A DNA stretch of 64,000 nt from Vulcanimicrobiota bacterium (lineage in GTDB: Bacteria; Vulcanimicrobiota; Vulcanimicrobiia; Vulcanimicrobiales; Vulcanimicrobiaceae), in the NCBI GenBank assembly GCA_003140215.1, contig PLJL01000004.1:568659-632658 (forward strand), written 5' to 3'. The notes beneath the pieces were generated by a model. It saw only the letters and a program-made list of their open reading frames with translations. It was not told the origin of the DNA and searched no databases. Shown here piece by piece: positions 45,018-53,027 of the stretch. How positions within the stretch are numbered: position 1 is the first letter of the stretch; the number at the start of each line of letters is the position of its first letter. Made by a program: the position numbers and the translations under genes.

Positions 45018-45279
45018 GGCGGTCTTGATACTCGCTTCATCCTGTGAGCGACTTCTGGAACGACCGTGGACAACCGAAAGTTCTTGCGGAATGGCTGTGC
45101 AGAAGACCATTCGCCCTGTGGACAGAGCTCATACGCACGCGAACGAGCCCACGATCCGCTTCTCATCGCCACTCGTGGCCTCCATCTGCGCCGCAGTTGC
45201 GGAGCAGCGTTCATCGGCTCGTTCGTTTGCAACGGCAGAACTTCGTCGTTTTCGCAGGACTCGGCTAGATATCGGGAGA

Positions 45280-45960
45280 GGGTAGGGACGGCGCGCTGCG
45301 CGCAGTCAGCGAAACATCGGCCCCTCCACAGTCGTCTGCCAGCACTTAGAGCTGCTCCGGAATACGATCAGGCTTTCAGCACGATTGGTGAAGCACTCTA
45401 TTGGGCGTATCGCGGTGGCATGGAGCCCGAACGACACACAGCGATGAAGCGGAAGTGGGACGACCTGGACAATGGTGCCCGCCTTGCCGCCGGCGTCGTC
45501 CTGCATGAGCTTCGCAGCGCGAGCTGGCGCGCTGCTCCAACAGATCAAGACGCAGCGCCCGACCTGAAATCGCTTTGGAGTCTTGAAGTGGAGGCGATCG
45601 CTCTTCACTGCGTTGAGAATCGCGAGGCGCTGATGGCCGGATTACGGCGCTATGCCTACGATGGCCGCCTGGTCAAGGATATGATCGAAACGCTCGGGGC
45701 AATTGGGACGCTACGCGCAGTCTCCCTACTGCGCGCGGTCGCCGATGATTCCTGTGTACAGCAGCGACGCAATCAGCGCCCTGCAACGCATACAACGGCG
45801 GGGTGTAGGGATTGGCCTAAGCGGCATCTCGCCGAAGGGGAGACGGCTGGTGACCTGCAGAGGACGTGTCCGGCTGAAGGTCGTGGTACGTTCTGGCGCA
45901 GACTCGCGTCGGCAGCCAGCCCTGCTTCATCTGATCGCATCGCCCGGACCCTGAAAGTGA
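45280..45960 (+). pseudogene. Degenerate HEAT-like gene
   Basis: A coherent protein can be read from about 45350 (YDQAFSTIGEALYWAYRGG, then LWSLEVEAIALHCVENREAL, KDMIETLGAIGTLRAVSLLR) to 45755. There the frame changes; the continuation SSDAISALQRIQR, as expected of a HEAT/adaptin-like repeat, is in another frame. The single open frame (45066-46130) before and after this part is low-complexity. Hence a frameshifted remnant. Confidence 0.5.
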
Positions 45961-46010
45961 GATTCTTCAGCCTTAACGCACTACTCCATTGCTCCGTCGT
46001 AGGGGAGTCG

Positions 46011-46940
46011 TTATTGACGCTGGTTAGTTCCCGCGCGAAGTGCCGCGAACCGTTCCCACGCGCCATCCGCAGGCTTCCCAAGGACTATCGGCGACATGAT
46101 TGCGCGGGTCTGTTCCGCGCTGCGAAGTGAGGCGACGCCGACGAAGTTTACGGAACCGTCCGAAAACAGACCCTTCGCGCTGCTTGATGTGACCCACCTG
46201 ACGTCGACAGGCATGATGATGCGAACGTCGCCAATGGTCGTGTAGATGTGAGGCCTGTTCTCGTAGGAAGCACGGAACGTATCCGGCCGGCGACGCCTTC
46301 CGTAAACCGACTTTGTCCGAAATCGGCGCCAAAAAATGAACCGCCGGCCTTCATTGCGTTCGATGAGATCGTCCGCAGACATCAACGGCGTGGCGCGGCG
46401 CTCGATCATCGCAACCGTTCTCTCGACGAATGTCATGTAGTAACCGAACTCAAGCGACGGCATCGTCTCGAAGGCCTGCGGCGGAGAGAGGGCCGTGCTA
46501 ATTGGGCCGATCGTATGTGTATTCGGAGTGGCGTCCATAAACAGACGGTTTAGATTTACGTAATTTGGCTCGCCGACTAATCCGTTCCATGTCTGCCCAA
46601 TTGCTCGTCGGGCCGTACAGCGAGCTTCATGAGCCGTCTTCATTTGTCGAAGCGCAGCTGCTGTATATTGAGTAACGGGCAAGACATCGACCGCGCGTGC
46701 ATGATCATCACACAAGAGGATGAGGTTTTCGCTCTTATTGCGCTCCTCATCCGGCATCGAAGCGTCGCCGCGTGGTCCCTCGTCGCTAGCCGCTACGATA
46801 TGAGAGACCTTCGGCGCCATGTCATGGTCAAAGAGATAATCCGCCAAGTCGGCGGCACAATGCGGGAAGCAGCAGAAGCCGTTCGCCGCAAAAAGGACCT
46901 TTTCTCGTTCGACTCGTGAAACCACACCAACCCGCGGCAT
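46011..46940 (-). CDS. HNH endonuclease family protein
   Basis: 309 aa from the ATG at 46940. Near the N-terminus ANGFCCFPHCAADL supplies a Cys pair, then KVSHIVAASDEGPRGDASMP and NKSENLILLCDDHARAVD give the usual His...Asn...His layout of the HNH family that is common in island nucleases. The remaining about 170 residues are an uncharacterised domain. It overlaps the degenerate HEAT-like gene at its 3' end. Confidence 0.7.
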   Translation of the reverse strand: MPRVGVVSRVEREKVLFAANGFCCFPHCAADLADYLFDHDMAPKVSHIVAASDEGPRGDASMPDEERNKSENLILLCDDHARAVDVLPVTQYTAAALRQMKTAHEARCTARRAIGQTWNGLVGEPNYVNLNRLFMDATPNTHTIGPISTALSPPQAFETMPSLEFGYYMTFVERTVAMIERRATPLMSADDLIERNEGRRFIFWRRFRTKSVYGRRRRPDTFRASYENRPHIYTTIGDVRIIMPVDVRWVTSSSAKGLFSDGSVNFVGVASLRSAEQTRAIMSPIVLGKPADGAWERFAALRAGTNQRQ

Positions 46941-46989
46941 TACTTTCGCCTTTCTGCCACCCGGGCACACGATCCATAGGGGAGACGCA

Positions 46990-47772
46990 CTATTGGATCG
47001 GCACTTCCTCGCCCGGCGCGTACATCTTGACGACCCATTGGGGCTCGATGCGATCCAGTACTCCTTGCCAGTCCGTTGGGACTCCACTCAGATCGAAGAT
47101 CGCCTTCCACGATTCGCGACGGCGCCGGCCGGTGCAGGCGCACGGCCAGGAAAAATGCAGCCCCCAATGCTCGTCATGGTCGGCGCACCATCCTTCGAGG
47201 ACGCTCTGCCACCAAGGCTCGTACATCGAGAGCAGCAGTTCGGAGCGCGGCACGCTGAGGACCAGGATGGCGTCTTCGTTCTTCCGATGTCTCACCGTGC
47301 GAGCGAGATCGAATCCGACCCAGACCGGGGCGCCAGCAGGCGGGTGCATCCGCTGCCCGTATTCGCGTTCCATCCAGCGATACGCGCGCTTATGGCTGTG
47401 GCGGGCGAATCGCTGGGGCAGGATGTACGCGGCGGTGTCCGCCCATTTCTGTACGTGCGTCCTACCGGCGCGCAGCGTCTCGACGACGTGGTTCTTCTGC
47501 GAGGTGTAGACTTCGAGCGTGTCGCCGGGACCGAAGGCGGCTGAGACGGTGGATAGCACGGCACTCAGAACACCGCGGGACCACGCGCGGGATGCGTTAT
47601 GGGCTCGTGGTTGGAGCGGTTTAACGCGGCGACGCTTCGCGGGGAAGGCGCGGTGAACCGCGAGTGCGCCGCGACTCCCGACGTATGCGATCACGAGTGC
47701 TGCGATCAATACGCCGAGGGACGACGCGAGCGAGGTCGGTTTAGCGCGACTGGTGTTGCGACTGCGCCACAA
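46990..47772 (-). CDS. DUF3841-like protein
   Basis: 260 aa. After an N-terminal hydrophobic stretch (SLGVLIAALVIAYVGSRG) the sequence LEVYTSQKNHVVETLRAGRT, AYRWMEREYGQRMHPPAGAP and VWVGFDL follow the DUF3841 pattern, and a C-terminal WPCACTGRRRRESWKAIFDL is additional. Whether the hydrophobic part belongs to the protein is unsure; a start near the middle would give the usual DUF3841 length. Confidence 0.55.
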   Translation of the reverse strand: MWRSRNTSRAKPTSLASSLGVLIAALVIAYVGSRGALAVHRAFPAKRRRVKPLQPRAHNASRAWSRGVLSAVLSTVSAAFGPGDTLEVYTSQKNHVVETLRAGRTHVQKWADTAAYILPQRFARHSHKRAYRWMEREYGQRMHPPAGAPVWVGFDLARTVRHRKNEDAILVLSVPRSELLLSMYEPWWQSVLEGWCADHDEHWGLHFSWPCACTGRRRRESWKAIFDLSGVPTDWQGVLDRIEPQWVVKMYAPGEEVPIQ

Positions 47773-47859
47773 ACGGCGCTAAGGATGCACGATCTCTTCG
47801 ACGATCGAATTGGACATCGTCCGAGGTTCGGGAAACGGTCCCGCGCGTCTTCTACTCGT

Positions 47860-48795
47860 TCACTGAACGACGGTCATGAGCAGCAGCTGGTGGCGTATGC
47901 CCCACTCTTTCATCTTTCCTAGGCCAGGGTAGTCGCCGCTCTTTTGCATCGCGATGTAGGTCGGTATGACCGCGGTGTCATTCAGAGGAGAAAGCGCACG
48001 AAGGCTCGGCAGATCGTTGACCAGTTGGGTCAGCGCGTCGTGCCACATTGTCGCTTCCGAGGGATCATTCGCGGACACGTAATGCTTAATGCGCAAATCA
48101 GACGGGTTCGGGCCGATTGTGTAGACGTGGTGAAGAGCAACGTTATTCGCCTTGCCACCGCCTTTGCGGAATTTCTTCCCTACAATGGAATAGTCGCCAA
48201 AATGTTCGAACGTCGCATCGGTACGAATGGTGGCGTGCCGGTTCGAATAGAACTCGTCAGGAGGGTAAGAGACGTTCTCGTCTTGCGCAAGGAAAGCGTC
48301 CTGAAGATCGACGGTCACGCTCCGAGCTGTCGTTGGGACGAGCGCGTGGTGATTGATTACGAAGTACTCGGGATTGGATCGAACCACCGCGGGGATCGGA
48401 TCGTCGACGCCGTGGGCTGTCGGTGACGCCATCACAACGAACATCCTTCGCCCCGGACACAAGGCGTTGAAGACCGCCACTTCACTCGAAAGGGTGCCCT
48501 CGTTGATAACGAGCGCCCAGATGACGTTCGGGTGACCGTAGACGCCGGCAGCTTTGAGGGGCATCGGCTGCTGAATTCGTTTCTCTAGCTTCTTGAGCTC
48601 CGAGTACGGCCCTACTTTCGGGTTTGTAATCACCGCCATGGGGAGGTCATCGAGAGCCACCTTCAGACGGATCCAGGTCTCGCCTGCGACGGGCTCGATT
48701 ATTGGGACGACGTTTCCCGCCGCAGCGAGGTCGGTCGCGATCGCCTTAATTGCGAGCCCTTCGAAGCGCTTACCGCGCAAGAGAGGGAAGTACAA
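47860..48795 (-). CDS. sce7725-family protein
   Basis: 311 aa, opening MYFPLLRGKRFEGLAIKAIA, the typical start of proteins named sce7725 family. Further family-like segments are VIWALVINEGTLSSEVAVFN, VTVDLQDAFLAQDENVSYPP and FGDYSIVGKKFRKGGGKANN. Biochemistry unknown. The gene follows the sce7726-like gene in the same direction after 28 bases, the usual pairing. Confidence 0.8.
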   Translation of the reverse strand: MYFPLLRGKRFEGLAIKAIATDLAAAGNVVPIIEPVAGETWIRLKVALDDLPMAVITNPKVGPYSELKKLEKRIQQPMPLKAAGVYGHPNVIWALVINEGTLSSEVAVFNALCPGRRMFVVMASPTAHGVDDPIPAVVRSNPEYFVINHHALVPTTARSVTVDLQDAFLAQDENVSYPPDEFYSNRHATIRTDATFEHFGDYSIVGKKFRKGGGKANNVALHHVYTIGPNPSDLRIKHYVSANDPSEATMWHDALTQLVNDLPSLRALSPLNDTAVIPTYIAMQKSGDYPGLGKMKEWGIRHQLLLMTVVQ

Positions 48796-48823
48796 CGCTC
48801 ATCACCCGTTAGAGCGTGAGTCG

Positions 48824-49693
48824 TTAGCCGACCGTACGCCCCAAGACGGCGGGAGAGAACAGATGCTGCCGCTCCCGCGCAGTAGCTTGGTAATAAAGAT
48901 GCGCCAAGCTATATGGAAGTCCTCGCAGCTGCTGGGCGTCAGTTCCGGTAAGGAATCGTCTCTTGAGTGCGGCGAGCAGCACGCTGTGTGCTGCGGTGCC
49001 CGACAGACCCTTGAAGAGCTCAAAACAGATGCCGTACCGCGTGACGTCGTCTACGGGTGGGACCGGCCCGATCAAGTCTTCAATCGCGGCTAGGTATTCG
49101 GTCTGTCGGAGGAGCGGAAAAACTGCGGCGGGGTCCACCTTGTGCGCGTTCGGCTCCGCTGGCCGGATTCGGGTGAACGTTCCCTTCCGCCGCATCGCGA
49201 CGATGCCGACGCGGTCGTCGACGGCTTCTTTAACTGCTGGTACCCATCGCTCAGAGCACGCGACATACACTCGATCGAAAGCCTCAAGCGCGAGATCCGT
49301 CTGCTTTCGAACTCGCCCGAGATCATCGTGATCGGTTTTGATCTCGTAAGCCGTCGTCGTGTCGTTAACGACAAGCATGTCGAGCCGCGATGCCCATCGC
49401 GCGATTGGCTTCTCCAACAGCACTGTTGTCCGATTCGGGTCGTGCCGCGCGATGACGATGCGCCGGAGTACCTCATTCTTGTAGAGGTACTCGGCGCGGT
49501 ATGCACGCCGCATGCCATCGTACACCTGTTCGAAGAGATCCCGAACGGTTGCCTCAGCTCCGAGCAGCCGGCGCAGCCCAATCCCATCCAGGAAGGGGCG
49601 ATGCGCGTTCGCGGCTACGAGCCGCAGGAAATCTGGCCGAAACAGCCGCGAGGAAACGTACGGTATCAGATCAGCCAGCGAACCGGCGGTCAT
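48824..49693 (-). CDS. sce7726-family protein with PD-(D/E)XK nuclease signature
   Basis: 289 aa. The sequence RAEYLYKNEVLRRIVIARHD, EKPIARWASRLDMLVVNDTT, then TAYEIKTDHDDLGRVRKQ contains Asp105, Glu117 and Lys119 in the D...ExK nuclease arrangement. It is the partner of the sce7725-family gene. The two form a predicted conflict module whose target is not known. The ATG at 49693 was chosen because protein character starts there; the open frame beyond it overlaps flagellar genes on the other strand. It is the last gene of the island. Confidence 0.8.
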   Translation of the reverse strand: MTAGSLADLIPYVSSRLFRPDFLRLVAANAHRPFLDGIGLRRLLGAEATVRDLFEQVYDGMRRAYRAEYLYKNEVLRRIVIARHDPNRTTVLLEKPIARWASRLDMLVVNDTTTAYEIKTDHDDLGRVRKQTDLALEAFDRVYVACSERWVPAVKEAVDDRVGIVAMRRKGTFTRIRPAEPNAHKVDPAAVFPLLRQTEYLAAIEDLIGPVPPVDDVTRYGICFELFKGLSGTAAHSVLLAALKRRFLTGTDAQQLRGLPYSLAHLYYQATARERQHLFSPAVLGRTVG

Positions 49694-49956
49694 CGGGTCG
49701 AGCTCACGACGACACCGATGTTCCGTGTCCGCCCGCGTACGTCCGTTTAATCGGGCTGGTGGGACGATGCGCCCGGCCTGAGGGTCGCTCCAGTCGCCGT
49801 TGCCCGAGCCCGAGTCAAGCATCGACGCACCGCTGTGGGACACGACCCCACCTCGATGTCGAGTAGCGCCGCCTCGTTCGTCGAGTTTGGGTTGCCCCAA
49901 AATGGTCGCGCCGTGCCCAGTAATTCGGTCGCGCGGAGCCATTACGAGGCACACTC
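49694..49956. other. Island right end
   Basis: About 260 bp without a gene. It carries the right inverted repeat and a related direct copy CGTGCCCAGTAAT at 49912-49924. Confidence 0.5.
49941..49953 (-). repeat. Right terminal inverted repeat of the island
   Basis: ATTACGAGGCACA, reverse complement TGTGCCTCGTAAT, matches 7297-7309 at 12 of 13 positions. It ends three bases before the direct repeat of the target. Confidence 0.55.
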
Positions 49957-49968
49957 CGCGCAGCGCGC
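49957..49968 (+). repeat. Right copy of 12-bp direct repeat
   Basis: CGCGCAGCGCGC, one mismatch from 7285-7296; ancestral flgG sequence. Confidence 0.75.
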
Positions 49969-50044
49969 GTACGAGGCGAACGCCAAAGGGGTGCAAGCCG
50001 CCGATGAGATGCTGCGGATCGCCAACAACCTCCACCGCGGCTGA
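49957..50044 (+). pseudogene. flgG: flgG, 3' part, severed by the island
   Basis: Reads AQRAYEANAKGVQAADEMLR then IANNLHRG and a stop. This is the C-terminal helix of FlgG, in the same register as the 5' part ending at 7297. The two together give a 241-aa protein. It has no start codon of its own. Downstream genes keep the overlapping spacing of a flagellar operon. Confidence 0.9.
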
Positions 50045-50189
50045 GCCCGCGGCCATCCGCGCGCAGGATGTGGTCAACGCGGTCCTGTTCCGCGAGATTC
50101 TCAAGCCGCTGGCGCAGGGGCTCGGCCCGCTTGCGGAGGTCGCGCTGGGGGCGGTCGCGGACGAGCTGTTCGTGCGCCCGCGCCGATGA
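50004..50189 (+). CDS. Small FlgJ-like rod-binding protein (tentative)
   Basis: Short frame (61 aa from ATG 50004, or 39 aa from GTG 50070) ending four bases into the sigma factor gene. The sequence AIRAQDVVNAVLFREILKPL then LAEVALGAVADELFV resembles the N-terminal rod-binding helices of FlgJ, which often follows flgG. It is very short, so either a minimal rod-binding protein or a remnant. With flgG broken it has lost its operon promoter context. Confidence 0.4.
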   Translation: MRCCGSPTTSTAAEPAAIRAQDVVNAVLFREILKPLAQGLGPLAEVALGAVADELFVRPRR

Positions 50190-50878
50190 GCGTCGACACA
50201 CGTGAGGCGCGCATTCGGGAGCTGCTGCCGCTGGTGCGGCAGGTGGCGCGGCGCGTCCGCCGGATGGTTCCCGGCGCCGAGGTCGACGAGCTCGTCGGCG
50301 ACGGTAACGTCGGACTGATCCGCGCCGTCGACAGCTTCGATCCGGCTCGCGGCGTTCCGCTCGAGCAGTACGCGCGCCGCGTGATCCTGGGTGCCATGCT
50401 CAACGGCGTGCGCCGGATGGATCCGGTCGCGGAGCGAATGCGCCGCACGATCCGCATCGCCGAGCGAGCGCGCTACGCGCTCGCGCATCGGCTGGGGACG
50501 CTTCCGACGTACAACGCGATGGAAGCGCAGGTGCCGGCGCTCGCGCGGGCGCGCACCGAGGCGCATCGCCGCGTCCCGCTCTCGCTCGACGCGCCGTTGC
50601 CGATCGGCGAGCGGCTCGCGCCCGATGCGAGCGGTGACCCGCAAGCGGTCGTCGCCGCAGCGGTCGAGCGCGAACGGTTGCGCGGCGCGATCGCGGCGCT
50701 GCCGCAGCGCCAGCGCCACATCGTGCTCGCGCACTATTTCTGCGAGCGGCCGCTGCGCGAGCTGGTGGCGCCGCTCCACGTCTCGCCGCAGCGCGTCTCG
50801 CAGTTGCACCTGCTCGCGGTCGCGCGGCTGCGCGCTGCACTGACGGATGTCACGCTGCGCGCGAGCTCGGGCCCGTGA
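50186..50878 (+). CDS. fliA: FliA/SigD/WhiG-type sigma-70 factor
   Basis: 230 aa, probably directing flagellar or developmental promoters. Region 2 is VDELVGDGNVGLIRAVDSFD and YARRVILGAMLNGVRRMDPV, the pattern of FliA (with the family RxMLDxLR-like segment altered to LNGVRRMD). A region 3 helix and region 4 (LPQRQRHIVLAHYFCERPLR then VSPQRVSQLHLLAVARLR) follow. No region 1. Overlaps the preceding ORF by four bases and the next by four (GTGA), so it was part of the flgF-flgG operon before the insertion. Confidence 0.85.
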   Translation: MSVDTREARIRELLPLVRQVARRVRRMVPGAEVDELVGDGNVGLIRAVDSFDPARGVPLEQYARRVILGAMLNGVRRMDPVAERMRRTIRIAERARYALAHRLGTLPTYNAMEAQVPALARARTEAHRRVPLSLDAPLPIGERLAPDASGDPQAVVAAAVERERLRGAIAALPQRQRHIVLAHYFCERPLRELVAPLHVSPQRVSQLHLLAVARLRAALTDVTLRASSGP

Positions 50879-51174
50879 AGGACGCCGCCGCCCCCGGTCC
50901 CCCGCGCGAGCCGTTGCTCGCGGCGGCAACCCCGGCCGTCCTCACCGCCCCGTTGGGGCCGTATGCGGACGTCGAGCCGGCGTCGTTGCCGCGCGACCAC
51001 CCCGCCTGGCCACGCGACGTGCTCGCGGTCTCGGCGCGCGTGCGCGCCGTCATTGCGCAGCTGCGTCCGGTCGTCGTGCGCGTGCTGTCGTTTTGGGATC
51101 ACGCCGTGCGCGGCGTCACCATCGGCGCCCGGCGCCTCGAGATCGACCCGAGCGGCTGCTATCGCCTGCGTTAA
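50875..51174 (+). CDS. Small hypothetical protein after fliA
   Basis: 99 aa from a GTG that overlaps the sigma factor stop. Pro/Ala-rich first half and a C-terminal part VVVRVLSFWDHAVRGVTIGA. No family recognised. Position suggests a flagellar accessory protein. Confidence 0.5.
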   Translation: MKDAAAPGPPREPLLAAATPAVLTAPLGPYADVEPASLPRDHPAWPRDVLAVSARVRAVIAQLRPVVVRVLSFWDHAVRGVTIGARRLEIDPSGCYRLR

Positions 51175-51267
51175 AGTCCGCTTCCCAAGCGAGGGCTGAT
51201 ATGGGCTAATCCCGACTGTTTTGAGGCAGTGGCTCATTTGCGCCACAAATCCGTTGGGAGATTCACC

Positions 51268-51405
51268 ATGACCACCATCCTGCTGGCTGCCGCCATCGTC
51301 GCGGGCCTGCTCTTGGGCGCCCCTGCGACCGGCGCCAACTCGGCCGCGACGAACGCCCCAGCCTCGAGCAGCGATGCTCTTTCCGGAAACGGGCCTCCGG
51401 GATAG
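51268..51405 (+). CDS. Secreted 45-aa peptide
   Basis: MTTILLAAAIVAGLLLGAPA is a clean signal peptide, followed by a small polar tail ANSAATNAPASSSDALSGNG and PPG. A GGGAG ribosome site lies eight bases upstream. A strong terminator follows directly. It is next to a TPR-LuxR regulator, an arrangement that resembles exported signalling peptides paired with TPR receptors, although no such function is shown by sequence. Confidence 0.6.
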   Translation: MTTILLAAAIVAGLLLGAPATGANSAATNAPASSSDALSGNGPPG

Positions 51406-51419
51406 CCTGTTCTAGGCAG

Positions 51420-51455
51420 GAGGAGGCGCCCGTGGTGGCGCCTCCTCTCTTTCGT
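51420..51455 (+). terminator. Intrinsic terminator after the secreted peptide gene
   Basis: GAGGAGGCGCC pairs with GGCGCCTCCTC around CGTGGT, followed by TCTTTC. The 11-bp GC stem with a pyrimidine tract is a good terminator, and isolates the peptide from the regulator gene that starts five bases later. Confidence 0.8.
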
Positions 51456-51459
51456 CACC

Positions 51460-53016
51460 ATGCCCCGAGCTATTCGAGCCGAGCCGCAGCTGGAGCACGC
51501 CGTCACGGCGTTCGAGCAAGGCCGTTATGAAGAGGCCCGAGAGGTCGCGTCCCGATTAGCGGCGCGTCCAGGCGCGGTCGCGCTCGATGCGACGTTGCTC
51601 GCGGCGCGCGTCGACCTACGGCTGGGTGACGTCGCGGCGGTGATCGAGCGGCTCGAACCGCTGGCTCGCCGCTTGCCGCCCGACGTGACGGCGCAGACGT
51701 TGCTCGGTATCGCATTGTTCCGGCAGGGTGAGGAGTCGAGGGGTGCGCTTATGATCGAAAACGCGCATGCGGGCGCGCGCGATGCCGTGGGGCGATCCGA
51801 GGCCGCTTACTACCGCGCCTGGGCCGCCTACGCGCAGCGCCGGCTCGACGACGCCGAACGCTGGATCGCCGAATCGCTCGACGACGCGCAGGGCGTCGTG
51901 TACGCACGCGGGCTCGCGCTGAGCGCGTGGGTGGTCGAGGCGCGTGGTGACTATCCCGGCGCGGCCCGCGCATTTCGGCTCGCGCTGGCCGCACTGCGCA
52001 GCGGCACCGAACGCGACGACGAGCTCGTCGCGCGCATCCTGCACATGCTTGCGGTGTTCGCAGCCGAGCTTCCCGACGCGTCGCTCGCGGCGTACTTTCG
52101 GACCCAGCAGCACGGGTTCGCGTGGCCGCCCAGCCGGGTCGACGACGCCTTTAACGCGCAGCTGCACTCGGGTTTGGCCTTCGTCAACGACGGCGACGCC
52201 GACGCCGCATTCGATGCGTTCGACGCGGCCGAAGGCGTCGCGGCGGAGCGCTCCGTGCTCGCCGCGCAGGCGCGGCTGGAGACGGCCGAGCTGTTTCGCG
52301 TGCTGGGCGAAGCGACCGCAGCGCGCCGCGCGATGCGTGCGGCGTCGCAGATGTTGCGCGCCGTCGCCTGGAACGAGGCCGGCATCGCGGAACACATGGG
52401 GCTGCTCGAGGCGACCTGCGTCGCGGCGCGCTTGGATCCGATGACGGCGTCGGAGTGGCTCGTTCGCTACGCGGCGCTCCCCAAGAACGATGTGAGTTGG
52501 CATGCGCTCACGGGCGACATGCGGGTCGCGGCGACCGAGCTGCACGCGCGGGGGATCGTCGAAGCCGCTTTGGGCCGCAAGAACGGCGTGGCGCGGCTGC
52601 ATGAAGCATTCGCGCTGTGGCAGCGGCTCGGATACCGCCGGCGCGCCGCCTATGCCGCCGCCGATCTGGCCGCCGCCGGAGACACCGCGAGCGGGGATCG
52701 GATTGCCGCGCTGCTGGAAAAAGCGCCGCATCATCCGCTGCTCGCGCAGCGCCACGGCGGGGCCTCCGGCCTGCCGCACTCCGCGTCGGCCGCGCCGCGC
52801 GCGAACGCCTCGGCGGCGGAACGAAAGGTTCTCGAAGCGCTATGCGCGGGCTGGTCGGTTCGTCAGATGGCGCAGGAATGGGACCGCAGCGAGTTCACGA
52901 TCCGTAACCACCTCAAACGCTTGTTCGCGAAGTACGGTGTGCGCAGCTCCGCGGCGCTGGTGGCCAAGGCGATGAGCGGCGGCGCCGCGGCACCGCCGCT
53001 GGAGCGCGTGCCCTAG
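51460..53016 (+). CDS. TPR-repeat LuxR-type transcriptional regulator
   Basis: 518 aa. Residues 1-about 430 are helical TPR/MalT-like repeats (AYAQRRLDDAERWIAESLDD, AWVVEARGDYPGAARAFRLA). The C-terminal LuxR (GerE) HTH is ERKVLEALCAGWSVRQMAQE then FTIRNHLKRLFAKYGVRS. No receiver or ATPase motif is visible. The TPR part probably senses a protein or peptide. Neighbours are the secreted peptide upstream and the glycolytic operon converging downstream. Confidence 0.8.
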   Translation: MPRAIRAEPQLEHAVTAFEQGRYEEAREVASRLAARPGAVALDATLLAARVDLRLGDVAAVIERLEPLARRLPPDVTAQTLLGIALFRQGEESRGALMIENAHAGARDAVGRSEAAYYRAWAAYAQRRLDDAERWIAESLDDAQGVVYARGLALSAWVVEARGDYPGAARAFRLALAALRSGTERDDELVARILHMLAVFAAELPDASLAAYFRTQQHGFAWPPSRVDDAFNAQLHSGLAFVNDGDADAAFDAFDAAEGVAAERSVLAAQARLETAELFRVLGEATAARRAMRAASQMLRAVAWNEAGIAEHMGLLEATCVAARLDPMTASEWLVRYAALPKNDVSWHALTGDMRVAATELHARGIVEAALGRKNGVARLHEAFALWQRLGYRRRAAYAAADLAAAGDTASGDRIAALLEKAPHHPLLAQRHGGASGLPHSASAAPRANASAAERKVLEALCAGWSVRQMAQEWDRSEFTIRNHLKRLFAKYGVRSSAALVAKAMSGGAAAPPLERVP

Positions 53017-53027
53017 CCCTGTCGCGG

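Larger units (their letters stand above)
7297..49956. mobile_element. 42.7-kb genomic island inserted into flgG
   Basis: The two halves of flgG lie on either side in the same orientation and reading register, so everything between was inserted. The boundaries have a 12-bp direct repeat and an imperfect terminal inverted repeat. Content is typical accessory cargo: RHS toxin locus, Thoeris-like genes, HEPN protein, restriction-like and HNH proteins, a transposase, an excisionase-like HTH and many hypothetical genes. No intact integrase or Tn7-type transposition module was found, so the element may be immobile, mobilised in trans, or built up from several insertions. Confidence 0.8.

Noticed and set aside
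7338..49902. TGCCCCAAAA present near both island ends (7338 and 49893)
   Set aside because: Order and spacing relative to the junctions differ at the two ends, so it is not a convincing attachment repeat.
48824..50929. 701-aa minus-strand frame at the island edge
   Set aside because: Only the last 289 codons (sce7726-like) have protein character; the rest overlaps the real sigma factor gene on the plus strand.
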